Assembly (NCBI GenBank): GCA_000708835.1
Contig: DF237022.1
Location: forward strand, 1-64,000
Reading direction: 5' to 3'
Origin: Klebsormidium nitens
Lineage: Eukaryota; Streptophyta; Klebsormidiophyceae; Klebsormidiales; Klebsormidiaceae
DNA length: 64,000 nucleotides
Under the pieces are notes generated by a model. It had not been told where the DNA came from, did not search any database, and worked only from the letters and a program-made list of their open reading frames with translations. The position numbers were made by a program, and so were the translations under genes. Positions 13,665 through 26,058 of this stretch are shown piece after piece. How positions within the stretch are numbered: position 1 is the stretch's first letter; each line of letters opens with the position of its first letter.

Positions 13665-16600
13665 TTACACGAACACGATTGAGCACACAACGACGATTAT
13701 AATGATCGCCGCGCTCCCGACCCCCGCGCTCTCCGACCGCGGCGCGGGCGCGGTCGTCGGCGTCGGCGTCGCGGGCGCGGGCGCGGGCGCATTCCCGGTG
13801 ATCTCCTTCTGGACGAAGTCGCTGATCAGGGTTTCGCCCGGCGCGCGCGCGGCCGCGACCGCGTCGGTGAGCGCGGAGCCCGTGTTGGTCGCCTCGAATT
13901 GCGCGGGCGTGACGCGACCGGTGGCCAGGTCGTTCAGGGAGGAGGCCATGGCGCCCTGGGACACCAGCCCAAGGCGCGCGAGCTGCGCGCGCGCAGAAAG
14001 GTTTGGGGGTTAGGGCGCGCTTTAGGTAGGAAATACCAGGTCCGTTGTAAGGCTCAAAATGCTAGCGCAACGAGGAATGCATGTACGACTGTTGTCTGTT
14101 TCGTCCCTATCTTCGGGAAGTGCGCAACGTTGCAACCCGCATGTCGCAGATTACGAGGAGACTCGAGTTTAATCGACTAAGAGCTCAGCGACCTGAACTT
14201 CGAGCAAATCCGGCCCTAGCCGGAGCGTTCCCTTTCCGGTCTCGTCCCGCTTCCGGCCGGCTCACCTGGACCAGGATGTCCGTGCTGTTGGCGCCCGACG
14301 CGGCCGCGCTGCTGATGAGCGTATTCACACTGGACATGCCGCTGGCCGCAGCCGACAGGACCGCGGTGGATAACGTCACTGTCCCGCCGGTGACGTTGTT
14401 CAGCGCGACTGCTGACGTGGCAAGCACGGCTTGGAGCTGGGCGGGGTTGGTTAGGTCGAGGGTAGTTCCGGCTTGCCCGGTGCTGTTGTTAACCATGCCC
14501 ACGATCGCGGCGTACTGCAGAGAAAAGCAGCGGGTTAAGGGGCGGTTAATGCTTTCTTGATAAAGAGGATCCCTCATCATTCCTCTTCATCTGCTCAATG
14601 TTTGACCAGACTGCAGAGCGTGAGATAAGGTTTGAAAAGAATCGCTCTCCACGAGTTGTGAAAAAACGTTCATAGGGATTGTTTGACGCAAGTCCTGACC
14701 ACAGGCAGAGGGAATTGACGTAACGCTCGTCCTTCGTGCTACAAAAGTATCGGAAGAGAAGAGCATTTCCACTCTTTGAAAAGGTCTCACAGGCTTCGCA
14801 AAAGAGGGGTTAAAGCCAAGCAGCTGTCTACCCAAGCTTTCAGATCAGTTCGGAAGCTGCGGATGAGAAATTGTGCGCGCGCACTCACCATCGCGAGCGC
14901 GCAGTCCTGCTGCGACGCGCCCGACGCGCCGGACAGGAGCTGGATGCCGCCGGCGATGACGGTCTGGAGCTGGGTTAGGGCGGACATGAACTGCAAACAC
15001 AGGGTTAGGATCGGGTTGAGCGTGAGATTCGAGTTGGGGTCCACTTGGGGAAGAGAGAACGACAACTGGACGTTGCATTCGTTCGTGGTGAGACAAAATG
15101 AGAAGAGAATTTGAGTGTTGCACGATCGGTAATTTGTGCACGAATCGGCCAAAGTCGCGACGGTTGTGGCGAGGTTGGTTTCATGATGCAATAGTAAGAT
15201 GCACTTTCTCATCCAAGCTTCAACCCCGCGCGAAAACTGATCTCCGGCCCATTAAAAGGATCAAGCATCAATCGCAGCACGATGCTGGTCGAATGTCTTT
15301 CCATAGCGACGTTCTGCGCGCCGGAGCGCCGCAAACCCGCCGCAAACCCAGGTCCCGCAATCTCGTACCTGGCTGCCGCCCGTGGTCCCGAGCGCGGTCG
15401 CAGAGATCGGGTCAAAAGTGCCCAGGGGGATCCCCGGGGGGAGGCCCAAAGACTGCGCGAGCCGTGCCTCCGCGAGCGACTGGGACGCCCCGGCCGCCAT
15501 CAGAACGGCGACCACCGTGGTTAAGGGGTTAACCACGGTCGAACCGGGCGCGGCTTCCATGCGGGAGACGGCAGGGAGGCCCGTGAAGGAGTCGATGCAG
15601 CCGGGTTCGCCAGCTGCGCGGGTTAGAGAACGGGTTAAGAAGTGCAGTTGTGGGCGAGGAGATCTCGTCGAAGAGAGGGTTAGCTGGTTAACCACGGTCG
15701 AACCGGGCGCGGTTTCCGTGTGGGAGACGGCGGGGAGGCCCGTGAAAGAGTCGATGCAGCAGGGTTCGCCAGCTGCGCGGGTTAAATTACGGGGTAAGAA
15801 AGACGAGAGTGAGCAAAAGAATCTGTTGAAGGAGGGTTAGAGCGTAAACCAAGGTCTAACCGGGTGTGGCCACCATGTGGGAAACGCGGGGAGGCCGGTA
15901 AAGGAGTCGACGCAGCCGGGCTGCGAGTTAAAGTACGGGTCAGAATCACGGTCGCGGGCGCTATCTAGTCAAAAGACGGTTACAGGAACTGCGGTCGAAT
16001 GTGGTGACGGTGGAGAGGCAGGTGGAAAAGTCGACGCACGCCCGGTTCGTTGAATGTGAGAGGCTTGAATATTCTCCGTTACCAGGTCTTAACGGAATTG
16101 CAACAATATCTGTTAGTCGGAGGAGGGCGAACTGTCGTCCAGGTTTGCGGTTAGATTTGGAAACTGTGCAATCCGATCATGTGAGGTTTGAGAGTTGGGC
16201 AGAAACTGCGGAGGCATTCAGAGGAGGAGCCAACGAAGAAACGAATTTCTGAGTATCGATTTAGTCGTCTCGCCCAACATACCAAGGTAGTCTTGAGTAT
16301 TGCTGGAAGAAAACCGGGAATTGATTGAAAAGGGAAGACAATAATGGGCTGGAATGAAAAGACGATGTGGAAAGGCGGCTGATCACCTTTGGTGAACGGT
16401 ATCAGCGCTTAGCGCCATGAAAGGAACAATCGGCGCCATGAGAGAAACAATCAGCACCATGAGAGGAAGCAAAAGAGAGCGTCGCACGAATGGGCGGGGA
16501 AAAAGCGGGTCGGAGGTACGTACCGCCAACGAAGATGAGCCACGCTGGGGCCGCCACGTTAGGCGCCTTAAAGACCCCGTACTGGTCGGTGACACCGATC

Positions 16601-19600
16601 GGTTCGCCCGCGTTGTGGATGCCGTCATCGTTGACGTCCAGGAACACCGTGCAGTTCTGCGCGCGCGCCACGTCACGTGACGTCAGCGACATGGAGCGAC
16701 ATGGACCAAGTAAGCTTCGGATTTTTCTGTCGATTGCCTTCGTTCAGCTTGGCGCTTGTGGAATCGCGTGCATCCTCGATCTCGGATGCTATAAGGAACC
16801 CGGAACCCGATGGAAGACTGACTGTGTCGAAGTTCCCTTGCTCGATTTAACCTGCGAGCAGTTTGATTCTTTTCCAACATGCTTTTGAATCTCACACTTC
16901 CATTCTCTCTGAAAAAACCCTCTGGTCAAAATTCTTCAGCACTTCGATCAAATTACGGTGTCTGCGGTGCTCTGGGTCTCTTACCCGTCTACCTTGTCCG
17001 GCCCTCAACTTTTCCCATCAACCCACGTGTCACTACCACGTGTGCATATCAGAGAGGTTGCCAAACTCCCAACAAGGAAAGAAGCTATCAAGCTCCGCAA
17101 ACTTTCCCTACTTCGTGTTCAAGCAGGCAATCTGATGCGAAGAAACCGCGGCCTCGAGGTTTTCAAAAAATACTTACCTGCATATATCCGTCCATCGCCT
17201 TTGCTACGAAATCGATTGCGGGGCTGGGGGTTTTGGTGGGAGTCGTGGGGACGGTCGAGGTCGGGGTGGGGGTGGGGTTCCCAGTCGGAGCAGCGCTGTC
17301 CGACGGAGAAGGGCTCGGGAGAGGCGCTGGAAAGAGGTCGGGGAATCAGAATCAGCACCGGTTAGGAGGGATTACGTCGATAATCGTGCAAGAACTGACC
17401 AGGGGATTCCTTGTGGGGGAGGAGGTGGGAGTTGGAGCAGCGCTGGGCGACGGGGAAAGGCTCAAGAGAGGTGCTGAAAGTTCGGACAATGATAATCAAG
17501 ACAAGGTTGGGAAGGCTTGATTGAGCAGTTGACCGAAGGATTTTTCCCGGCTGGAGCGAGTGTAAGAGCAGCGCTGGCCGACGGTTGAAGGGCTCGGGAG
17601 ATGCGCGCACAAAAGAGGTCGGCAAAATCAGAATCACGAGCGGTTGGGAAGGGAGGTATTGACCTGTCGAGAAGGGTTTAATCAGCACGTTATCAAGCGT
17701 GAGAGCGAGAAATTTATCGGTCGGTTTTTCCCGGGAGTCGGAGCAGGGCGTGCCGAAGGGGAAGGGCTCGGGAGAGGCGCTTGAAAGAGGTGGGACGTTT
17801 GTGAACAGAACGTCTTAGAAACTTGGGCGAACAGATTAAGCGTTTCGTAAGCGGACGGTTGTTCCGTGACCTCTGCTCGGGGGGTTGGGGTGGGGGTCGG
17901 AGCAGCGCGCTGGCCGACGGAAGGGCTCGGGAGAGGAACTGAAGATTGGTCGCGGATAAGGAATGGATTTAACCGTTGGCAAGGGTTGGGTCGACCGCTC
18001 AGCAACGTATCAACCGAAGCGCGGGGCAACTCGGATTGTAAGGACTGTGAGAAGTTTGCCCTGAAGGCAACGCCAGTGCAGATGCTGAAAGGAAAGCAGC
18101 ACGGGCAAGTTGCGTATAAACCCGCTTTGCAACCCCGCAAGCGTTAGTCAGTGAACTCTTGTAGCAATGCTCTTGAACTTAAACAGGGATGTTCTTCTGT
18201 TACTTCGGGAAGGGCTGTGATGGAAAATGCTAGTTGGAAGATTTACCAGGCGATTCAGAAGGTTGGGGCGACGCAGAAGCTTCCGGCGACCCAGGTTCCG
18301 GCGACGCAGATGGTTCCGGCGTTCCAGAAGGTTGGGGCGAAGAGGAAGGGGCGGGCGTAGCTGAAGGCGACGGGGAGGGAGACTGCACAAGTCCAAACAG
18401 CGGCGTTCAGCAATCTACTTTAAGCAGAGTTTTCCGTCCACCGCGTAGATACCATTCACCGTTGACGTATTGTGACCACATATCTTGGCTTTGAATCGAA
18501 AACGCCTTCTGCGCATTTGGCAGTGAGTTCTGAAAAGGTTCGGGGAAGACGAAGCGAGCCACGTAAACGAGGGGCCCGTGAGCAATTACCTGTCTTCTGG
18601 AACTGACCGACCTGTGGGAGACACATGGACATTCGGCGAGGACTTGTGGGAGGAGGGACGAAGGACACGAAATGTAAAGTCGCAGAAACACTGGCCAGCT
18701 CGGTTGACAGGCAGTGCCCCGTACAATCTGCTGACGAAGACGCTATGATCGCTTGTGAGCCAGTGCACCAAGTGCGCAAGCAAACCAAAAACATTCAAAC
18801 GACTTGTAACTAGATCGAGCTCCGACTTACGGGGCAGTGCCCGTAGAAGTTGCTGCCGTAGAAGTTGCAGTCGTCCGTGTTGTCGTCGATGGAAGTGAGC
18901 GCGCGCATGTGCTGCACGAAGTTTTCCTCCATGAACAGGGGGTCCTCGTTGCCCCATTCCGAGTCCATGTACCGGAACCCGGACGGGTGGAACTGCGGCT
19001 CCGCGTTGTCGGCCGCAGATGCGGCGACTGCGGGAAGGAAGATCAGAGGTTTGGGGATTTTGAAATCCAGGTCAAGCTTTGTTATCGTAACGACTCTGAT
19101 TGGGGGTAATATCTTGAAACGCCTGGATTCTTTCTGGACCCATCGTTTGGAGGCGGCATCAAAGATTGGAGGAGATAGTTGCGGTGTCTGGAGGTAGTAC
19201 CGGAAAAGCATGAAAGTTAGTGCCTATACCAACCAGCTGTGGCCTGCTTGTTTTTGTCCTAAGTTCGCTCCGTAGCTCCTACGTTCATCAGCAGATTGAT
19301 TGCCTCTCTTTCTAAAATGAGTTCAGCGGTGCATTGAACAGGCTCTGTTGGGGTGCTACAACCAGCAACTGTTGGCTTGTGAGCTGAGGGTGGCGATAGA
19401 TGGCTTTTACGTCCCCAGAATCCCTAAAGGTAGCTTTTCAGGCCGACTCCAACAGACTATCCTGTAAGACTTGCACACGCTTCCTGCAACGAGAATAAAA
19501 TGTAGACGAAGGATTGATAGCCTTGTACGACAATTTCCCTCCGACAGCTTTTGCTCTTTGAGCAACGCAGTCATTTCCGTCTTCTTTGAAGTCCTCAAAG

Positions 19601-20242
19601 AGTTTCTATCTTGCTCGAAGAGAAAGGGCCCTGAGTACCTATTGCTCTACTCTCGTCTCAAAGAGAGTTTGTCTACTAGTACCTCCTCTGCTAACTCAAC
19701 CGAACAGACCTTTCACACCAGGCTCCGTAATGCTGGAAAATATTTTTTGTCCCCCTATATCTGAGAAAGCCTTGCGCAGGCAACAAAGGACCATTATGGT
19801 AAAGTGGATGAACCATCCAGAGGGACTGCCTCAGACGCTTTGGTAAGAGTTGGTAAGAGTTCCGTAGGAATGAGTGACAGCAGAGGGCTGACTGCTGCTT
19901 TTCCTTTACCCAAGCCACCTGAAGTTTGTGAGATCTGAAAGCTAACTTGACCTATGCTTGCCTATGCAACCTGGGCTTCAGAACATGACCCTGCACCAAT
20001 TCGCAAGTGCACCCACGAAGCAGACTCACAACCTTCCCTCTTACTTCATTACCACACCTCCAGATCTCCTTGATCTCACACACAATCAGCATTGTGTTTT
20101 GTAAAGTTCGTTGAAGCCCCTTCTCCATCAACGCGCGCATGAACCAAATTGCAACGACCCTTCCCTTACCTGTCAGCAACGCAAAGACTGCGGCCAACGC
20201 CAGGAGGCGGCAGGGGCGCTTTGCCCCCCAGATCTTCTCCAT
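13665..20242 (-). CDS. Cell-surface protein, bacterial-like modules, C-terminal anchor
   Basis: I join nine exons: 20242-20170, 19027-18831, 18382-18247, 17326-17178, 16656-16524, 15613-15369, 14990-14889, 14514-14266 and 13982-13665. They give 533 aa, with every phase matching. Residues 1-30 are a signal peptide (LLALAAVFALLT). Residues 26-90 form a domain I do not recognise (FHPSGFRYMDSEWG). Residues 91-165 are a Ser/Pro/Thr-rich stalk. Residues 186-218 carry an SdrD_B/Ca-loop-like motif (FLDVNDDGIHNAGEP). Residues 231-310 resemble bacterial surface proteins (GCIDSFTGLPA, APGSTVVNPLTT). Residues 312-490 are Ala-rich and probably helical. The last 15 residues (AAIIIIVVVCSIVFV) are a membrane or GPI-signal tail. 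I do not know its function. A wall-facing adhesion or structural role, and bacterial ancestry of the middle, are inference. Two of its introns hold exon-edge ladders. Confidence 0.82.
15515..16060. repeat. Exon-edge ladder: acceptor end of exon 6 (surface protein)
   Basis: The segment over the 5' end of exon 6 (landmark gtcgaacc at 15538) recurs with landmarks at 15697, 15854 and about 15994, spaced 159, 157 and 140 bp. Copy 1 still reads CIDSFTGLPAVS and STVVN; copy 2 keeps DSFTGLPA; copy 3 is only a trace. All copies lie on the intron side of the acceptor. Confidence 0.88.
16413..16475. repeat. 21-bp tandem repeat, three copies
   Basis: Three head-to-tail units of the form cgccatgaragraacaatcr lie in the intron after exon 5 of the surface-protein gene. 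The third unit is diverged. Confidence 0.85.
17270..17995. repeat. Exon-edge ladder: acceptor end of exon 4 (surface protein)
   Basis: The segment over the 5' end of exon 4 (landmark gagcag at 17288) recurs at 17435, 17566, 17741 and 17900, spaced 147, 131, 175 and 159 bp. Each copy keeps the reverse of a Pro/Ser coding stretch (ggctcgggagaggc or a variant). Copies include intron-side sequence, as in atcagaatca-g-ac shared by 17340 and 17620. Confidence 0.88.
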
Positions 20243-23200
20243 CTTCTCTACCCTTGGTAGAGAAAGTTCCTTGGATCTTGATCAGAATCTCGCTTTCTGC
20301 TCCCCTTTCTGCCTTGCTCCGAGTGCCTCTCTCCGCCTGGATACCTTGGAATCGTTGTGCTGATACCCCCTTTGGTATTACCATTCGAGAAAGGACCTGT
20401 GAGCAGCGAGTCGTGACGCCCTGAAAACGATACTCTTACCCTGCCCAAAAGCGCGACTCCCTGCTTGTCTTGCTCGCTGGATTCTTGTGCTTTCTGCAGG
20501 TATGCTTTGCTTGCTGGCAATTGCAGATCCGGCAAATCTTAGTCGGTGTCCTGCTCTGTAGTTCGCAAGTCAAACTCACGCGAGATCCACCTTTCCGCGA
20601 CCGGTCTGAGCCTATCATTGGATTCATCAGAACCTATCAGACCCCCCGTGCGAACACTGACACACGCATAGGGCGAACTTCGAAAGCTCCGACATTGCTT
20701 ATGAATGACTTCAGCTAGCATACGGACGCGCATATTTGGTGACTTTCTGGAGATACTTCTTCAGCCTGATTGGGTCTGTCTGGCAAAGTGTGTGAGAGCC
20801 TTTTGAAACCTTTGAAATCTGCAGGAGCCGTGTTGACGTCGTAATGAGGTCATCACGTGCGCAGGCTCCAGCATTCAGCTGGATTACACCAACCAGTTCT
20901 CAAAAGACTTCGGGCTAATGCGAAGTGTCAATGATCAGAAGCAGCCAAAGCATGTAAGTGTCATATACACAGCTTGACTGATCTGACAGCCGCTGACCGG
21001 GTTTATGTGTCGTCAGTGAGTCCATGAACTGCACATGCCGGCCTGACCATCCATGTTTCTCGCCCCGGTTCACGTGAATAACAATCTGAAAACAACGGTC
21101 TCAGTGACTCGCGCAAGCTTTGCGAGAGTGCGAGAGTCAGATTCTGCACCGGTCAACAATTTCTACCTGAGCGTCCCGGCGACATGATGACTTGACCGTC
21201 GCACTATTACGAGGTCAACCGTCAGTCATGTCAAGGCGGGTTATGATAGGCTATATAGGTAGACCTACGTCTATGTACTTAGGTAGGCTCTTAGTGGCCG
21301 CTGTACCCGACGGTGTACTGCCGCCAATGTCGTGACGTTGTGGCTAGCTCAGCTAGCTGCAGACGGCCAACTGAAAGTACCTAATACATATTAGAATTTG
21401 ATCATTTGTACCGTACGCGTACTAGGTATTGCACGTTCGGTAAAACCTGGCCGCTTGACCCGAGTCCGATTTGAGCCGATCGCAGGACTTTGCCCGATGC
21501 GCAAAACTTGAACCCTCGGATGCTAGCACAAAATTCATCGAACGGCCCAGGTTCTGCACTTTCGGCCAAGTTCTGCGATGCATGGCTGAAAGCAGAGTCA
21601 GGTCAGGCGGCCAGGTTTGACCGAACCTGCAATATTGACTACCTGTAAGGCTAAGATGCGGCCGAGATGCGGTCGCAAATTGCAATCAACGTCATACCGG
21701 TGCTTCGGATCCAGATGTTTACGTATTTTACCGGTTGCTTGATCCGGTCAGTGCTTGCAACCATTAGAATTGCGCGCGTCTTTTTAATCTACGGTCAACG
21801 TTTATGTCCACCGTCAGCTTCTCGAGGCGGCCGCGCGGATCAGTACATGGAGTCGCGCTGCCGAAGTTGAACTTCCACCGTCCGTGACTCATGCACGCGT
21901 CGATCGGACCGTGACGTGACCGTCACCACACACAAGGCCGCGCATGATAGCGCGGTCGGGGCCGGCCGCGGCATGGCCAGGTGAGCCCGGCACGGAAATC
22001 CTAGGCCGCGGATCACGCTGCACCAAGACGATTTTGAAATCTGGCTCGCTAGGGCAAGAGGCGCAACGATACTTTTTGCGATAGTAGGCACCTGCTTCTT
22101 CCGAAATCACTTTGATTATTTTGCAAGTTTGTATGTTATGCCCTCAGCCTGTTGGGCGGCGCACGCTGGGCGCCGCAACTAGAGCAGCCGGCCCATGATC
22201 AGTGACACTTGTATTTGAGCGCCTGTGGGGCTGGGCTGCTTCAAATGCCGCAGTGAAGAGACTTCACTGGTACAATCGAGACGACGGTGCTCTAGCTAGC
22301 ACCGACTGTACCCAGACGGTCTCGATCTGCGGCGACCTTGAAAGACTTTTGTCAGCACCCCATGAGATAAGGACCCCCCTTTCGTCAATTGGCGGTGCAG
22401 ATTGCTGCAGAAAAGCCTGACTCACGCAGGAGTACGCAAGTGTGGCCGCCTAAGCTATAGTCCTATAGTGTCCAACCCGTAACCCTCTTGAGTATGTACA
22501 GAACAGCCTCAATAGACGATGATTGGCAGAGTCCGTCCGACGTTTGTATCGACGAAAGTCAAGATCATGATCAGTGACCGCGCGCCGCGCGCGGAAGTAT
22601 ACCTGAAGTTTGCAAAAACTGAGGCGAGAACGAAGCCAATATGAAAGTTCTCGACCAATTCAGGTGACTCTATTCTATCAAGCTTGAACCAACCACTAGA
22701 TTCGACATGTGCCCTCTGTTTCTGCGGTCGAGTGCATTCCAAACCCTCAGTGAGGTTGGTGCTTATTATCTAGAGGGCTCATGCAAACTTGAAAGATGTC
22801 TTGGCAAACCTGATTCAGCCGTCATATGTTTTGTAGTACTTCAAAATGATCATAGATATTTTATGCTCTGACAGATGCCAGTGGCAGACATGACTAAGCA
22901 GGTTGTGGCGTCATATTACGATTTTAGGGTATGTTAAAATCTCTCGTCGGAGCGCCTTGCAAACTGATGACAGTGATGTGCAGACTTTCCTTGCAATGTG
23001 CCTGCTTGAAGAGTCCCAGATTCCTAGATCGTCCCGTAGGCGCGCACATACATAGTCAAACTTAAGGTCACAAGCTCGGATTCTTCGCAAGTAAAGACGA
23101 CGCTAGAGCTCACAGGTAGACTTCGTGCCGCTAACTTCATTTTCATTCTCTCAGTCCACTTTATGAACTCTACATTTAAAATTGACTAATTTCTTGCCTT

Positions 23201-23404
23201 CTTATGCAAACAAAGTGTTTGCACGGACCGTCACAAAGCTGCTTGTCGTGTCAAGTCCTATCCTACCGTAAATACTCCCCTACGCCAGTACACACTGATT
23301 GGTGTCGGTTCTGTTAACTCACTCAAGCGAGCATCTTCATCCTACTATAATGTTTCCTCCGCTGAAGAATCGAACCGAGTGATAAATGAGCGGGCTCCAT
23401 TTCT
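20243..23404. other. Intergenic, no recognisable gene
   Basis: This lies between the start of the surface-protein gene and the 3' end of the ER thioredoxin gene. I see no convincing gene or RNA. A faint protein-level resemblance to the last thioredoxin exon occurs near 22620-22720 (-). Confidence 0.45.
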
Positions 23405-26058
23405 TCAAAGGCTTGTGCCGTTGTAAAGGCGTGTGCCGTTGTAAGGGCGTGTGCTGTTGTAAGGGCTTGTGCCGTTGTAAGGGCTTGCGCCGTTGTGACT
23501 CGCTTTGTAAGCTCTGACGTACTTCCTGACCTCCGCTGGTCGCTTGGCTATAACGGAAGCGAGCACGTCAAGGACATTCCTCATGCTTTCGACAACCTGC
23601 AAAGAAGGAACACGGTCTAAGGTCAGCCGTTCAGGCCATTCACTCGGGTACTCGGTTTTCCAACTGACCATATTTCAAAGGATTGTCGCCGCAATGCTAC
23701 GTATCTTCAATTGCACATACTCTCCAGAAAGCTTGTTGAAGAGTAATTGTCGCGCTTCTTAGGGCCTTTGACCCGGAGGCCCCTGCAGAAATCGAGTGGA
23801 CACCCGCTCACGCTACAACAGGTGAACTATCAATCACCCACCATCAGGTGCTGCACAACTCTCGCAGACATTGAATTGGGTGAAGCGTACCCGAGTCCCT
23901 CATGGACTATCAAGGACTTTTTTCAGCCTATTGTTTTTGGGCCATATGCGCTGAACTTTGCTTTGTAGTTGTGCTTGATACGATCAGTCAGCATTAATTC
24001 TTGCGGGGTGCTAAAGCTAGGGACTGCTGGTTGTATCTGACTAGTGAGTCCTATTGTAAGTGTCTCAATCGTCGACCACAGCCCTGGAGCGCCAGGGGTC
24101 TGAAGCGCCGGGGGCTCTCGAAAGTATACCTTCATAAGAAGATCGACTCACAGGCGTCTATGAAGAAGCCGCTTTCAAGCTGACCTTTCCATGTCCGTCC
24201 GACTGTACGGTATCCCAGTGGTCATGGTTCCGAAGTTCGAACCCAGCTTCTTTTCCGGAGCAGAGTCGCCCGACCAAGATTGAAAGTGCCAAACACGGAT
24301 GACATCATTCGGACGGCCGTTTTTCCCACATGACGGAGAAACGGCACACTCACCTGGTCCGCAAAGGAGTACGTGAAGAGGTACTTGGGGTCGCAGTTGT
24401 AGGTGCACATGAGGTCGGCTCTGACGGTGCCGTTGGGCTCCAGGAAGACGATGCGTGGGTTGTAGCGGCCGTCCGGAGCGTACTTGGCGTCCTCAGGCTC
24501 GTCCTCGTCCGTAATATCGACCTGATGAGTGGACATTTGGATTTTCTTAGAGCTACGGTAGTGCGGATGATTTTGGAAGTCTTCCTGGCGTCTGCCAACC
24601 TGTCGGTGTTTGTGATGGAGTCGATTTCATAAGGTGATCACAGACTGGTAGAAGGTAATGGAGTAGCTAAGGATTTTCGAGTGAGTTTTATGTCTGGATG
24701 CCCCTTTGACCCCATGATTGCCGACCTGACGAACGTCAGAGTAAGATCTTTGGAGAATTCGACTACGATGGGAAGATGGCAGAATGTCGCCAAACGTTTT
24801 CCCCTTTTCCTGTTTCACTCGGGTGTGTAAAGCACCCCTCTCAACGACTCCAAGCTTAAACGGTGCTGTTGAGTACCGCAAAAGCTGGATGGCAAAGTGG
24901 AATGTGTCTGTTGTCTCAATCATGCTCTTACTCTCGCACAAGGACGGATGGGCAGCAAATATGGTCTCTCAGATCCCAAATCGGCACACGACCTGCACTA
25001 ACGTACTCAACACAACACTGACAGTCCTCTCGGTTTGGCCTTTGAGGACATGGGAAGGATCAAAAAGCTATCTTTCCGCTTTCTGCTCAGACAACCACTG
25101 CAATTTCAGCACCCAAGTAGAAGCTGTAGACATCTGCAAGGAGATGCTAGGAGCAAAGTGTTCCTTTGAAGGCGAGACGAGACACTATGCAGCCATGTAA
25201 GGTAGCTCTTGGCACTGCTGCTGACCAAGAAGTCCGCAAGGAGAAGCTCACCATCGTGAAGTTCTGGCTGAGGGTAACAAATTCAGTAACGTTGGGGTCG
25301 TTTGTGTCGTTGAGGTTGTCGACAAGGAACCGGCACGCTTTGCACCTGCGGAGAACAAGACCCGCAACTTGCTAAGCTGAGTGCCAGAGCTGGTCAGGCA
25401 AAACCGCATACTTCTGTGAGTTGGGTAAAACTCTAGGCTTGAGGAACAACCTCCGAGGAGCTCAACGCAACTCCCTTACTTGATAACAGGGGCCAAATGC
25501 TCCTGAGCAAGATTGAAAAACGTCGAAGTGTGACCTCAGATTGCAGAGACAGATATGGCATCAGATCCTGCAATCGCTCTAGTTAAGCAACAGTTGCTTG
25601 CTCCCCTTTGACTGTTGTACCTCCCCTTTCGAGATTTCCACATGTCTATGCAACTCTTAATCAACCACTACATGACTTGTCCTATGGGGAAGCTTTGGTG
25701 AGCCAATTGGAGATATGCAGGACGATACTCAATATCAGAGAGCCCTGATAACATCACATAAGTTATCTCAACAGACACAGAACCTCTTGAAACCAGAATT
25801 TCTGCCTTTTAGTACAAAAGAATGAAACGTCCAACTTGTATACAATGCCTGAGGCGGAACTTACCAGCTCTTGTGGACGAGCATCAGCACTGGCTTCTCG
25901 TTGAGCTTCATGTAGTCGGTGTTGTTGACCGTGCTGTTAAAGTCTTGCCAAGTAACATTGGGGTTGAGGCCCCATGCGTCTGCTGTTTGAAACTGCGCTA
26001 CCAGTAGCACAGCTAGCAGCAGGAAGCAACCAGAGCACGTCCGTCTTAGGTCTGCCAT
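23405..26058 (-). CDS. ER thioredoxin-like protein, AGR2/TXNDC12 type
   Basis: I join four exons: 26058-25865, 25345-25252, 24521-24354 and 23596-23405, giving 215 aa in phase. Residues 1-28 are a signal peptide (FLLLAVLLVAQFQTADA), followed by WGLNPNVTW, as AGR2/ERp18 proteins begin. Joining exons 1 and 2 creates WCKAC at 65-69, a thioredoxin-type CxxC. Exon 3 carries APDGRYNPRIVFLEP and TVRADL, the diagnostic AGR/TXNDC12 block around the cis-Pro. These are ER-lumen thiol oxidoreductases or chaperones. The sequence is odd in two ways. It has 11 N-X-S/T sequons (N34, 41, 45, 77, 83, 93, 126, 193, 199, 205, 211), and its tail is five Y-N-G/S-T-like repeats ending in TSL instead of a KDEL-type signal. 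It may therefore be secreted or retained by partners. It is head-to-head with PNG1. Confidence 0.85.
23411..23498 (-). repeat. 18-bp coding tandem repeat
   Basis: Five or so units (ccgttgtaagggcttgtg on the + strand) encode the repeated SPYNGT-like C-terminus of the ER thioredoxin. Four of them carry an N-glycosylation sequon. In-frame length change by slippage is expected. Confidence 0.9.

Noticed and set aside
22509-22742. Distant copy of the last ER-thioredoxin exon (minus strand)
   Set aside because: Resemblance (LDRIESPELVENF, VLASVFANF) is short and interrupted. It could be a remote rung or paralogue remnant, but also chance.
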